This document shows, one piece after another, positions 1-10,626 of a stretch of 64,000 nt of DNA (positions are counted from its first letter, which is position 1; each line of letters opens with the position of its first letter). This DNA is from Kitagawia praeruptora. Its lineage: Eukaryota; Streptophyta; Magnoliopsida; Apiales; Apiaceae. Below the pieces are notes generated by a model that saw only the letters and a list, made by a program, of their open reading frames with translations, had not been told where the DNA came from and did not search any database. The translations under genes and the position numbers were made by a program. The stretch covers positions 73,031,501-73,095,500 of the forward strand of contig CM075344.1 of the NCBI GenBank assembly GCA_037693485.1, given 5' to 3'.

Positions 1-2330
1 ACTTTTCACACAGTTTCTCATTAGTAGAACCAAATATGATATCATCCACATAGATCTGGACTAAGATAATATCATCACCATGTTTCTTGTAAAACAGTGT
101 TTTGTCCAATGTGCCTCTAGTGAATTGATTTTCAAGAAGAAATTGTGATAAAGTATCATACCATGCCCTTGTAGCCTGCTTAAGTCCATACAAAGCCTTA
201 AGCAATTTGTAGACAAATTCTGGGAAGTGTGGATCCTCAAAGCCAGGTGGTTGTTGCACATAAACTTCTTCTTCCAACTCTCCATTCAGAAATGCACTCT
301 TGACATCCATTTGATAAACTTTAAAGTTTGAATGAGCAGCAAATGCCAAGAATATTCTGATGGCTTCCAATCTAGCAACAGGGGCAAATGTCTCATCATA
401 ATCAATGCCTTCCTGTTGAGAGTATCCTTTTGCAACCAACCTTGCTTTGTTTCTTACTATTACACCATCTTCATCCATCTTATTCTTCATAACCCATTTT
501 GTTCCAACAATGGTTCTATTCTTTGGTGCAGGCACAAGTTCCCATACTTTGTTCCTTTCAAATTGATTCAGCTCCTCTTGCATGGCAATAATCCAATCTG
601 GATCTAACAGTGCATCATCAAGTTTCTTAGGCTCAACCTGAGATAAGAAACAACCATAGAGACACTCATTCTAAGTTGCTCTCCTAGTCCTTACTCCTGC
701 ATTAGGATCTCCAATGATTTGCTCTGTAGTGTGTGATCTATCCTATTTCCTTGAGTGCTCAGCCTGATTTCTCATTCTTGATGTTGCTTCATCATCCAAA
801 ACATGATCATCCTGATTTCTTCCCCCTGTGAGGTTGCCACTACTCACATGTGTGTCTTGGATGCTAGTTTCTCCACTGTTGATTGGCACAAATTCTTCTC
901 TTGTATTGTCATTCACTTGAGTCTGTTGAACTTGAGTTTCAACTTCAGTTTCAGTCTCTTCATTAGAATCATCTAGATTATCAAACTTCAATGGATCTCT
1001 ATCTTCATCATTGGCTTCTTCTAGTCCAGGTAGTTTGCTGTCATCAAATGTCACATCTGTGCTTTCCATAATTTTCTTTTGACTGATGACATAAACTTTG
1101 TATGTAATTCTTTCCATAGAGTAGCCAAGAAAAATTCCTTCAAATGCCTTTGCATCAAACTTACCAACATATTCAGAATTATCCTTCAATACAAAGCATT
1201 TGCTTCCAAAAGTATGAACATACTTTAGAGTAGGCTTCTTTCCAGTCATCAAATTGTAAGGTGTCTTTCTAGTGTTTTTGTTGATGAGGGTTCTGTTCTG
1301 GATATAGCATGCAGTGCTCACAGCCTCAGCCAAAAAACATGAGGCATCTTTGCATCAAGTAACATTGTTCTAGCAACCTCAATTAGAGTTCTATTCTTTC
1401 TCTCAACAACTCCATTTTGTTGTGGAGTCCTTGGAGCTGAGAATTGCTGAGAAATCCCATTCTCTTTGCAGAATGCTTCAAGCATGGCATTTCTAAACTC
1501 TGTCCCATTATCACTTCTCAGTGCAATCACACTTGCATTGTTGGCCTTTGCTTCCTTGTCAACTTTCTTTATGTTCTCAATGATTACTTGTGGAGCCTCA
1601 TCTTTTGATGCCAGAAATTCCACCCATGTATACCTTGTATAGTCATCAACCATCACCAAGGCATACTTCTTTCTTCCTAGTGACATAATATTGACAGGTC
1701 CAAACAAGTCCATATGAATGAGTTGTAGGGGCTTGGTTATTGATGTCACTGTCTTTGACTTGTGGCTTGATCTTTTCATCTTTCCTTTTTGACAAGCCTC
1801 ACACACTCCTTCTTGACAGAACTCAAGTGTGGGCATGCCTCTCACTAACTCTCTTTTGACTAGAGAATTAATGGCTTTGAAGTTCAGGTGTGATAATTTC
1901 TTGTGCCACAGCCAACAATCTTCATTTGATGCTTTTGAGTAAAAGTAGCAAATTTTGTCCTTGTTTGCAGAATCCATATTGGCTACAAACAGGCTTCCTT
2001 TCCTTACTCCAGATAGAGCAAAGTCACCAGTCTTCTTGTGGGTGATCAAACATTCATCTTTGTCAAAATCCACTTTGAATCCCCTATCAGTAAACTGACC
2101 AACACTTAGCAGATTATGCTTGAGTCCCTTGACCAGTGCTACATCTTCAATGATGACATTTCCAATTTTCAACTTGCCATATCCCAATATGTTACCCATG
2201 CTGTCATCTCCAAAAGTAACCATTGGGCCAGCCTTCTCCTCATACTATGATAGCAGGGCCATATCACCAGTCATATGATTTGAGCATCCACTGTCCAAAA
2301 TCCACATGACTTTCTTTTCACTTTCTTTGC
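1..2330 (-). pseudogene. Copia A pol: protease, integrase, N-terminal reverse transcriptase (decayed, partial)
   Basis: Minus-strand translation gives the protease motif ILDSGCSNHMTGD near 2330-2285, then the integrase zinc-finger region (WLWHKKLSHLNF) and the catalytic core with RSDNGTEF and PQQNGVVERKNRTLIE (2223-1318). The integrase C-terminus and an acidic linker follow (1333-743). Reverse transcriptase then runs open from about 671 to the window edge and holds KVYQMDVKSAFLNG, PPGFEDP and YVDDIIFGSTN at the left end. Lesions I can see: a stop near 2247 after the protease, a one-base frameshift near 1325 at the FW-AEAV position, and stops near 748 and 671. The remaining enzyme regions are well conserved, which suggests inactivation rather than great age. 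RNase H is off-window. Confidence 0.85.
820..832 (-). promoter_or_regulatory. Copia A candidate central polypurine tract in the integrase-RT linker
   Basis: In element sense the sequence reads CTCACAGGGGGAAGA and encodes TGG in the integrase to reverse transcriptase linker. Copia B (12360) and copia C (35275) carry the same type of tract at the equivalent place. Ty1 and lentiviruses have an internal polypurine tract used as a second plus-strand primer; the role here is inferred. Confidence 0.4.
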
Positions 2331-4475
2331 CCTACAAACACAAAGGTATTACTTCTCCTTTGGTACCCAAACAAGTTTGGGTCCATGTGACTTAGAAACA
2401 GTTTTATCATATACAACATGCTTATCAACTTTCTTGGTGTTAGTCTTCTTGTCACTGTTAGAAGTCTTAGAGCCTTGAAGACTTTGACCTTGTGTAGTGT
2501 GTGTGAGAATTGTGACTGATACAACCATCAATGAATTGCCTTCTCAAATTAAAACAACTAGTCATAACATTCATATTGCATGGCATACAGTCAAACTTAT
2601 CACAAAATGGTGCATCTCTATGTCTTAGAGGCACAGAGCAGTCATAGAAAGGTTTGGGCACACTACCAACAGGTTTCTTGCATGCATGAGTTAGATGATT
2701 GGTACTGAAACAGTTCTGACATGTTTTCCTAGGGGCATTAGGCATATAAGCATAATTATTATCTTTGTTAATCCCTAACTTGCCATTTCTGTTCTGTTTC
2801 TTTTTAGTCACTTTCTTCTCAACTTCACTCTTCCCAGCTGAAACAAACTTAACAAATTTCTTAGGTCTTGACCTATTACCTACTGGATCCTTAGCTTTTG
2901 ACTTGACACTCTCACTCTTAGAGGATGCTTGTTGTTCATTGGATTGTGCCTCATCCTCATCATTCAACATTTTCTTGATGAGTAAGGCATCCTCATCAAT
3001 TTCAAATGTTGATTATTTAAAAATAGGAGTCTCAGTCTTTTTCAAGATGTGAGGCACTTCCCTATGAACAACGGTATCATCTTCAATGACAGCATAGCCT
3101 TTCTCTGTTTAAGAGTGCCATAATCAAGTCCAATAGCAGCCTTGGGATTAACTTCAATTTTCTCACAGTAGGATTGCACTAGACCAGATGATTTCTTGAA
3201 AGTTTTAGTTTGAATTCATTTTCAGCTAATTCATCCCTAAGAGCCTTTTCAACCTGACTAGCACACAAAACCTTATTATACAGATATTCAACTTTTTTCT
3301 TCAGGTTTTCTACTTGCATAGTAGTTAATTAGCTCAAGTTCCTCATTCTTTTTTATTAACATTTCATTTCTAGTAGACAGTTTAGTAATCTCTTCATTGG
3401 CAGCAGTCATACTAGTATGAATGTTAAACATCTCAACAGATAGTTGTTCAATCATGCATTTATACTCAGAAACAGACATGTCTATAGTAGTGAGAGATGG
3501 TACCTGAGGATCTGATGGAGATGTGTCATCCTTGGAATTGGCCATCAAGGCATAATTGCAAAATTCTTGTTCCTCTCCATCACTGTCAGAATCATCCCAA
3601 CACTTCCCTTCAGCTATGTAGGCCTTACCTTGTGTCTGCTTTTTCAGAAGGGCCTCATACTTAGCTTCGAGCTCAAGATAATCTCTATCCTTCTTTTTAG
3701 GCTTCTTGCATTCACTGGCAAAATGCCCTAGGTCATTGCATCTATAACACCTTACAGATGACCTATCTACATGGCTGGTTTTGAACTTATTCTTGTTTGG
3801 TTTCACAGGTGCTTTGCTTCTATTGAATGAATGGTTTTGGGTTTTGGGTTTGAAGGGTTGATTCCTCTTAAATCTGATGTTTGGAAAATTTCTGGCCATG
3901 AAAGCATATAAAGTGTTTTCCATCCCATCTAGTTCTTCAAGAGTATAGAACTCATCTTCCTCCTTCTCCTTACCAGGTTCACTTACTTCAGCTTCAGTTT
4001 CTTCCTCTTCTACTACCTCCTCTATCCTTAATTGGCTTGTAGATGCTTCTAGGTCTTGAATAGATTTGTTGACAATCAAGGCACATGATGTGTTTATCAT
4101 TCTGCCTTGGTTGGCTTGGATAGCCCTTTTCTGAAGCAACTCAAGCTCATGAGTTTTTAAAACCCCATAGAGCACATCATATGTAACTTTGTTCAAATCT
4201 CTTTCACTTAGAGAAATGACCCTTTGCTCTAGATGATTTGGTGAAGATAGCAGAAACTTCATGTTCAATTCCTTGGTGCTGTAAACCTTGCCATTTAGCT
4301 GCAACTCAGTAATAAGCTTGTGAAATCTCTCAAACATCTCAGTGATGCTTTTCTTGGGCTGTGCCATGAAAGCTTCATACTGTGTGACCAGTATCTGTTT
4401 CTTGTTCTCTCTGACCTCATCAGTTCCTTCACATAACACCTCAATGTGATCCCACATTTCTTTGGCAGTGGTACA
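2331..4475 (-). pseudogene. Copia A gag, C-terminal part
   Basis: Continues the gag begun at 17758 after the interruption by copia B. The long frame from 4475 to 3288 encodes the capsid-like copia Gag (UBN2 type) with conserved TTAKEMWD at the break point, an acidic stretch and a CX2CX4HX4C zinc knuckle (CYRCNDLGHFASEC, near 3760-3715). A second reading block (2970-2467) in another frame has a second knuckle (CQNCFSTNHLTHAC) and a Cys motif, CDKFDCMPCNMNVM. It ends with KLVWVPKEK, as Sirevirus gags do just before protease. The 3287-2971 stretch connects them but is frame-disrupted. Two knuckles and a long C-terminal extension are seen also in copia B. Confidence 0.8.
4471..4475. repeat. Target site duplication of copia B, left copy (GTACA)
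   Basis: GTACA directly precedes the LTR end TGTTATTCCC. The same five bases follow the other LTR at 17421-17425. The flanking gag reads on across the two copies when one is removed, restoring a Cys-Thr-Thr-Ala stretch. This proves insertion into copia A gag. Confidence 0.97.
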
Positions 4476-5459
4476 TGTTATTCCCAGATTACACACTTGT
4501 ATAATTGTAGAAGGGGGGGTTGAATACAATTCTTGATAATTATAAATTTCTGATAAAAACCACAGAAATCTATAAGGAAATAATTGCTGAATAGAAATGG
4601 TTCACAAACACATAAAAATCAGGTGGTTAAATGTACCACCTGAGACTTTTATTTGAAGAAAACTCTGTGATACAAATGTACACAGCTTCTGTTTTTACAA
4701 CTCTTTGCTTCTAAGGATATTCAAGAAACCCTAAGCAAATAAGTCTGTTTTCTTAATCTCTAAAGAGTTGCTACACTTGGTTATATATCCCAAGTTTACA
4801 AGTACTACAGGAATAAGATAATATTAATCTAATTCAAGTTGACTTGCTACTCCACTCCAAATCCACATGTAGCCGAAAGGTTGTCTTTGTGAACAGATAT
4901 GTCCCCTGCACCTTTCTTGTATGTACTGTGTAAATGGAATGCTTCTTTCTTTTGTGTTTCCAAAGTATGGCTGCCATACTGCTTTTTATACCCACTATCA
5001 ACCCATGTGATCTGTCAGTCAAACCTGTCCTTATCAACTGCTAATTCCCAGCTAGCATAGGATAAAGTGTTAATGATTATCCGTTGATGTTGTGCACAGT
5101 TTATCCGTTGATGGTAGTTTGAGCTGTATCCGTTGATAGAGTAGATTTGAGTTGTATCCGTTGATAGAGCCCTGTTCTCATCCGTTGATACACTTTCACT
5201 TAGACAGAATTACATAGCATAGCTTATTTACAATTGGCTACCCTATTCTGCCTATCCATTGATGGTCAACATGACTCTGAATAAAACACTATCAACTGAT
5301 AAATAGAGATATTGCAGTATGCTACAAAACCTCATCCGTTGATGAGCTACCTGTCAACGAATAGAGTTATAAAGTCTTATCCGTTGACAGTTACAAAACT
5401 TGACTTATACAATTTTGCTTGAATGTTAAGTTATCATCAACTACAACATATTCCTAACA
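4476..5459 (-). repeat. Copia B 3' LTR
   Basis: Begins TGTTATTCCC and ends TTCCTAACA on the plus strand; 984 bp, the same length as its partner at 16437-17420. It contains the C-run hairpin (4503-4531), a TATAAAAAG box on the minus strand at about 4990-4982, and an array of about ten ATCCGTTGA-type motifs (5079-5390). The array lies upstream of the TATA box in element sense, that is in U3. Confidence 0.97.
4503..4531 (-). repeat. C-run hairpin near 3' end of copia B LTR
   Basis: Perfect 7-bp inverted repeat AATTGTA / TACAATT around a loop holding seven G on the plus strand (seven C in element RNA). It ends 27 nt from the LTR terminus. Equivalent hairpins with different stem sequences are at 17820-17850 (A), 28288-28318 (C) and 54160-54198 (LTR fragment). 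Confidence 0.85.
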
Positions 5460-5472
5460 ATCTCCCCCAATT
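5460..5472 (-). promoter_or_regulatory. Copia B polypurine tract (3' PPT)
   Basis: In element sense ATTGGGGGAGATT lies immediately before the 3' LTR start TGTTAGGAATATG. This is the usual plus-strand primer position for an LTR retrotransposon. Confidence 0.9.
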
Positions 5473-5635
5473 TATACTTGATGGCAATAAAGCATAAATT
5501 CAGAACCTTGATGATAACAAAACATTCCTAAAGATTTATACACTATAGTATGCAAAGATTGTATTAAGCTACAAAAATTAAAAGCAGAAAGCTTTAAGAA
5601 ACTTATCAGAGATGTGCTCCTTTGGATTGAGCAAA

Positions 5636-7318
5636 TTAATGATGTTTCCTCTCTCTGGTTGGCTGCACCCTTGACTTTCCTTCCTTGGCAGAGTTGGACT
5701 CAATTTGCACTTGAAGTTGCCTATAGAAGGTATCTTCTTCAACAACTTTTGGATTTAGCTTTAGTTGTAACCATCTAAGGTATTTAGAACTAGCCTTTGA
5801 CAGTTGGTCTTCTAACCTGAAGAATCTCCTAGTGCCCTCTTCATCCCTGAACTCCATCATCCAAAAGGGTTGAATGTGGATTTTCTGTCCATTATATGGG
5901 ATCTTCATTTTCTTTGGTAGACTTGAGGGTGAGTTCCATTCTCTCCTTATTTCTTCTATTCTGCTAATTATCTCCCTTCTAGCTGTCTCAGAGAACCCTG
6001 TGTATCTCTTGAATGCTGAGAACACTTTGGTCAATGTATGATAATTCTCTCCAAGAACCTTCTGTAATGGCCATGTCCTCTGACTTTCTCCCTTGTAGAC
6101 AAACACTAATCTCTCAGGTAGATTCTTGTACTTATAAATTCCTCTCACTTCTGATAATTCATTCAAAAATAGTTTCATGCCAGAGTATTCTTCAATTTCT
6201 GCCTGATAGATAAAGTCTTCTTTGTTTTCCAAGATTGGCTGCTTGACAATAGCAGGTACCCTAGCAACTTGAACTGGTCCCTTTGAAAGTTGCTTCTTTG
6301 GAGCCCTTTTCTTCTGTTTTGGATTCAGCAAGAATGAAGGAACTTCAATTGAATCAAAATTCATTGGTTCTTCTTTAGGCATTATGGGGTCACCATGAAA
6401 GTTCACAATTGGGTCGATTACTGTTGCAGATATAGATACTGATGAGCCAGTAGTTTCTTTTTCTGGAAAGGGTTCTGGAGAAAGAACCCTTTTGGTTTTA
6501 GCTTTCCTTCTTTTAGGTTTGGATTTGGAAACTTCCTCAGGTTCCTTCATTTCAACCTCTACCTCATCCATTAACTCTTGAGCCAGCCTGGCTTGCTTCT
6601 CATCTGAGTTCTCATGTTGATTTTCTGTACTTGGATGAGCTTCCCTTTGGATTCTGGAGACTTCTTCTCTTTTAGCTTCCACAAATCTAGGATGGCTGTT
6701 GGATATATTTAATACTTTTCCATTCCTTATAATTACAGCCATCCAATCTCTTACACTCTTATTTGTCTGCTCTTTGAACTCTATGATAGTCTTTCCCATT
6801 AGCTTTTCTTCATCATCCTTGGGAAATGGGTAGTATAATTGAAGCTTGTTCTTCCCATTTTCCTTTGGAGGTGAGTAGGCTCTAGTTTTGATGGTTGGTT
6901 CAAACTCTTTGACATATGATGGCTCAGCATCATAGAATGTAGGAGCCACAATCTTTGGAGTGAGCACCTTCATGATTGTGGTTGATATTGTTGGAGCAGA
7001 AGATTGAGCATTAAGAAACAGAGATGATGCAATTGATTCATTGATCATCCTCTCTGTCCTTAGAATTCTTTCATTAGTCTCTTTGTTGATCTTTTCCAAA
7101 GCTTCTATTCTGGCTTGCCTTTCACCATCTGAGATTTCTTCTAAACTTTGAATCTCAGGCAGAGCCACTTGTTTCTTCACAGGGGAAGCCTTTATTTCAA
7201 ACTCTGTTGGATTGACCACTACAGTTGGCTGTTGCTCCCCCTCAATCTGTGCTATCTTACTACTGGTGGCTTGAATTTGACTAGATGATGTTACAGCCTC
7301 TTCTTTGCTTGTTCCCAT
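5636..7318 (-). CDS. Copia B additional ORF 2 (560 aa, function unknown)
   Basis: Intact ATG-started frame between RNase H and the 3' LTR, same sense as gag-pol. It lies in the same frame as the larger ORF upstream, separated by a TAG in a purine tract (TAGGGGGAGAAAATG). Seen: a predicted coiled coil (about residues 65-95, ERQARIEALEKINKETNERI), a basic NLS-like cluster (KPKRRKAKTKR, about residue 270), Pro/Lys-rich middle, and a folded-looking C-terminal region rich in Trp and aromatic residues (about 380-530, with WMMEFRDEEGTRRFFRLE). No signal peptide or membrane segment, so it does not look like a classical envelope. No recognised enzyme motif. Sireviruses often carry an env-like ORF here, and Asteraceae copia polyproteins carry unnamed extra domains with a comparable layout; kinship is from memory. 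Confidence 0.75.
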   Translation of the reverse strand: MGTSKEEAVTSSSQIQATSSKIAQIEGEQQPTVVVNPTEFEIKASPVKKQVALPEIQSLEEISDGERQARIEALEKINKETNERILRTERMINESIASSLFLNAQSSAPTISTTIMKVLTPKIVAPTFYDAEPSYVKEFEPTIKTRAYSPPKENGKNKLQLYYPFPKDDEEKLMGKTIIEFKEQTNKSVRDWMAVIIRNGKVLNISNSHPRFVEAKREEVSRIQREAHPSTENQHENSDEKQARLAQELMDEVEVEMKEPEEVSKSKPKRRKAKTKRVLSPEPFPEKETTGSSVSISATVIDPIVNFHGDPIMPKEEPMNFDSIEVPSFLLNPKQKKRAPKKQLSKGPVQVARVPAIVKQPILENKEDFIYQAEIEEYSGMKLFLNELSEVRGIYKYKNLPERLVFVYKGESQRTWPLQKVLGENYHTLTKVFSAFKRYTGFSETARREIISRIEEIRREWNSPSSLPKKMKIPYNGQKIHIQPFWMMEFRDEEGTRRFFRLEDQLSKASSKYLRWLQLKLNPKVVEEDTFYRQLQVQIESNSAKEGKSRVQPTRERKHH

Positions 7319-7331
7319 TTTCTCCCCCTAT
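7316..7331 (-). promoter_or_regulatory. Internal polypurine tract between the two extra ORFs of copia B
   Basis: The element-sense sequence ACAAATAGGGGGAGAAAAT supplies the TAG stop of ORF 1 and sits just before the ATG of ORF 2. It is nearly the same as the polypurine tract beside the copia C 3' LTR (AAATAGGGGGAGATTG), so it looks like a duplicated primer site. Another related tract (AGGGGGAGT) is at about 8156-8164. Confidence 0.5.
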
Positions 7332-10117
7332 TTGTTAGCATCAAGGGTTGGGGGTGAAGCTGCAAGTAGCATTTCCAGTAGTTGAGTTTGTTTTGATTGA
7401 TTGGCAATGATAGTTTGCATTTGAGATTCCATACTATCCACTCTGGAGGAAAGAAGTTGAACAGACTTAGCCAGGCTATCTTCTTTGAGAAGTTTGCTAG
7501 TAAGCACCTTCTGAGTGGTAGTAGGAGCTAGTGCCTCAATCCTGGCATCTAGTGCTATCTTCATATCTCTAATTGCAGACTTGACCTCCTCTTGTTGTGT
7601 TCTTTGAATAACAGATTGCATCTTTTGTAATTTCAAGGAGGCCATAACCTGCTCAAGAACAGTCTTTCTCTGTGGTTCTGCAGTTTGGTGCTCAGCCTTA
7701 GCAGATTGATATTGCTTCATGATTTCCACATTGAGATCCCCAGGTTCAGTGGCATTGGAAAACATCCATTCTGGAGTCTCCTCCTCATTGATTTCTTCAC
7801 CATCTGAACTTTGACTGTCATCACTGCCAAATTCTTCACTTCCAACACTTGGAGACAGGGTTTGAAAGGCTTCTTTTGCTCTTTGAAGAGATTCTGAGGT
7901 GTGCACTAGGTGCATTGCCTTCTCTGCCTCCACATTGCCCTGTTGTGCCATGATTTGATAGGCAAAGACAGGATGAGTAATGGTTTCAGGATCCAAAGAG
8001 ATGGAGTCAATAATTGACTGATATTCTTGTCGAAATTCCATCTCTTTGGAAGCTTCATTAACCTCCATTAACTCACTTGCAATGGCTGAATCTTCCTGCC
8101 TTATTTCTCATGTAGTCCCTTCTCTCCTCTCATCTCTCTTTTCTTGCATCAGGGACTCCCCCTGGCTCACACCTCTCACACCCTCACCTTCACCTACTAA
8201 GGTGGAACTCTATTGATCTCCTTTTGCCTGACCGGAAGAAATGGTCAGCCTCTCATTATTTTTCTCTCCTTTTGCCTGCTCACAAGGCAGCCTCTCACTC
8301 CCTTCCCTCATTCCTAAAAGTGTTTCAACTACTACAAACTCCTCCAGAGTTGACATGGGAATGTCACATTTTGCAGTGGTAGAGAGAGTTATCAACGGAT
8401 AAAGTGTATCCGTTGATGTAGTAGTTATTGCTGTCAACGGATGATTAGTTGTAGACACATCCGTTGATGGAGAAACACTTGTCAATGGATGAAGGATATC
8501 CGTTGATGAAGGAAAAAGAGTATTCGTTGAAGTGAAAACCAACACTGAATCTGTGGTGATTGATTTTAAGGAAGAGGCCACAGATAGTGTTGTGAATTCA
8601 GGAATGGAAGATTGATGGCCCAACAAATCATCTAAAAGATAATGACCACCAATTGTTGAGTGGGGCTTCTCCAAGAATTTTAAAGATGGAGAATCAGGAA
8701 TTGATGTAGATATCATATCCACATCCAGAGATGGAGTTGGTGATGGTGGACTAAAATGTGTATCGATTTGAAGGTTAAGATCAAGGGGCTGTGACTCCAC
8801 ATTTATTGAAGTCACATCAAACTGAATTTGAGAAGGTACAGTTTGCTGTACTGTGTGTGCACCCTGTGATTCCCCAATGGTTTTGGACTTTACTCTTCTA
8901 CCATAGGTTTTTGAGTGAGAGCTATCTGTGTCTCTTGCCCTTTTGTGCAGTGTTCCTGGAATGGAACTAAAATCAGTAGTCATACCCTGTTGAGAGGATG
9001 TTACTAGAATTTGTCCTGAAGGTTCATTAACAGTCTTTTGAGAGACTGAAATGTTGGTTGCACCTGCCTCACCTTCCTTATCCTTAGGGCTTCTTTGATG
9101 TTCACCCTGTCCCTCACCACTCACTACCACCTTCACACTCCCCTCAAGAGTTTTGGTAGTTTTTGCAACAGGTGTCTTTTGAGAGACGCCTGAGGTTTGT
9201 CTTTTAGATTGTGGTTTTGAGACTTTGGATTTAGTCACTTGGGCAGGAGCCTGTTTGGTCACAATTACAGACTCCATTGTGATAGTGGAAGGCAAAGAAA
9301 TTTGGGTAGAGATAGGAGTAATAAGATTAGAAGCTACCTGAACAATTGGTGGATAAACCAATTGCACTCCTGCATTCAGATTCATTCGAATCAAGTCACT
9401 GAGGACTCTCTTCTCCTGTACAAAACAACTGAACTTTCTATCCGGGTTAGAGAGGGATAGCTCATTCTCTGACATATGCAGACCTAAGAGCATCAAAAAT
9501 CTAGCAAAGTAGATATTTTTGCCCCTAGTTTCTTTGTTACCCAATTTAGCTGCTATTTCATACATTACTAGTGTGCCAAAGTTGAAGTATTTATCAGTCA
9601 GAAGCATACAAAGCATCACTAGCATGGTTTTAGTAACAGCATCAAAATTACTAATTTTACCAGAAAAAGTTTTAATGAAAGCATCACATAGATAACTCCA
9701 TTCTTTAACCATATCCTTCCTAACAATTTTGCCTAAATTGTCAGTACTAAAAGCATATCCACTTGAGTTTAGCATGGTAACTATTTCAGCATCGGTTGGA
9801 AATGATGTACAATTATTTTCAGGTAATTTTAAACATGCAGTAAAAACATCAGAATTAGCCACATAATTTTTACCCTTAAGAGAAAAAGAGATAGTTTCAT
9901 CATTACCATTAAATTAAGCCGATGTCCACATTTCCTCAATTACTTCATGAATGAGGGGTGTGGTGGTAGTCATAGCATATGACAGTTTGCATTTCTTCAC
10001 GAAATTCATCATGATGTGATATACTTCTGGAGCGTTCGCTGTGTCAACAAAGGCTGCGAAATTGTTCTTCTCATAGGTAAACCCAGTGGAAGACATCATC
10101 TTGACAATAGGCGCCAT
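7328..10117 (-). pseudogene. Copia B additional ORF 1 (930 codons with three nonsense mutations)
   Basis: One reading frame from ATG at 10117 to TAG at 7328, interrupted by stops at 9914-9916, 8208-8210 and about 8107. All open pieces (10117-9914, 9862-8210, 8068-7328) share the frame, so it was one protein. The N-terminal 210 or so residues look globular, with the conserved-looking segment TPLIHEVIEEMWTSA and two hydrophobic helices. This resembles, from memory, the domain attached to copia polyproteins in Asteraceae that databases label synaptobrevin/longin-like. The middle is Ser/Thr/Pro-rich and contains translated copies of the ATCCGTTGA motif (8385-8535). The C-terminal 250 residues are acidic and then strongly coiled-coil (SLAKSVQLLSSRVDSMESQM). 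No enzymatic motif; role unknown. Confidence 0.7.
8385..8535. repeat. ATCCGTTGA motif cluster inside copia B additional ORF 1
   Basis: About seven copies of ATCCGTTGATG or its complement TCAACGGAT, in alternating orientation, within 150 bp of coding sequence. They are translated as STD-x-L-x-PL type peptides. The same motif forms the U3 array of this element's LTR. Confidence 0.85.
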
Positions 10118-10626
10118 TGAAGTGTTTGAACTTTTGTTGCAGAGAGAGTTTTAGTGAAGAAGATGCAGTTAACTTATGAGATTCTTGAAAATGAATAAAG
10201 GTGAGATGTGAGAGTACAAGACAGCCTTTTATATTTTCCAAGAATTAAAAATGAAATAATTAAAAGTAATTACCTCATTGGACAAAAGTAACTGTCAGAT
10301 AATAAATGAAAAGAAAAGAAGTACAGCCGTGACTAATTATACACGTTTACCAACGGCTATAAAAAGAAATATGTATATCAACGGATAAAGATTGGACGGT
10401 TGAGAAAACAGTTTATCCATCGATGACGTGGACAACCTGTTATCCGTTGACATACGAAAATCTAGTAATGTGTTTATACTACCAACGGATAAAAGGATAC
10501 CCGTTGATAAGCAAATTTTGCCTTAAACAAAATTTCTGCTAAGAGTTTTTCTGAGAGTTTTTAATTCTCAAGTAAACCAAAACACATTTCTAGCTGCAAT
10601 ACAGTATGATTAGATATCACTAGGAA
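10118..10626 (-). other. Copia B spacer between RNase H and the extra ORFs
   Basis: No coding potential seen. AT-rich sequence with five copies of the CAACGGATA motif in both orientations (10378-10512). It probably serves as leader for expression of the additional ORFs; no splice site or promoter was proven. Confidence 0.5.
10378..10512. repeat. CAACGGATA motif cluster in the copia B spacer
   Basis: Copies at about 10378 (ATCAACGGATAAAG), 10410 (TTATCCATCGATG), 10440 (TTATCCGTTGACA), 10483 (CCAACGGATAAAAG) and 10498 (ATACCCGTTGATA), in both orientations. Confidence 0.8.

Noticed and set aside
61..285. 74-codon minus-strand ORF at the left edge
   Set aside because: It is a shadow frame of the true copia A reverse transcriptase frame, which carries YVDDIIFGSTN.
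4510..4520. G-quadruplex at the LTR G-run
   Set aside because: Only one G-run is present; the flanking inverted repeat explains the conservation better.
5636..7318. Additional ORF 2 as a retroviral-type envelope
   Set aside because: No signal peptide, no hydrophobic membrane segment and no cleavage-like site are visible; it is lysine/proline-rich with an NLS-like cluster.
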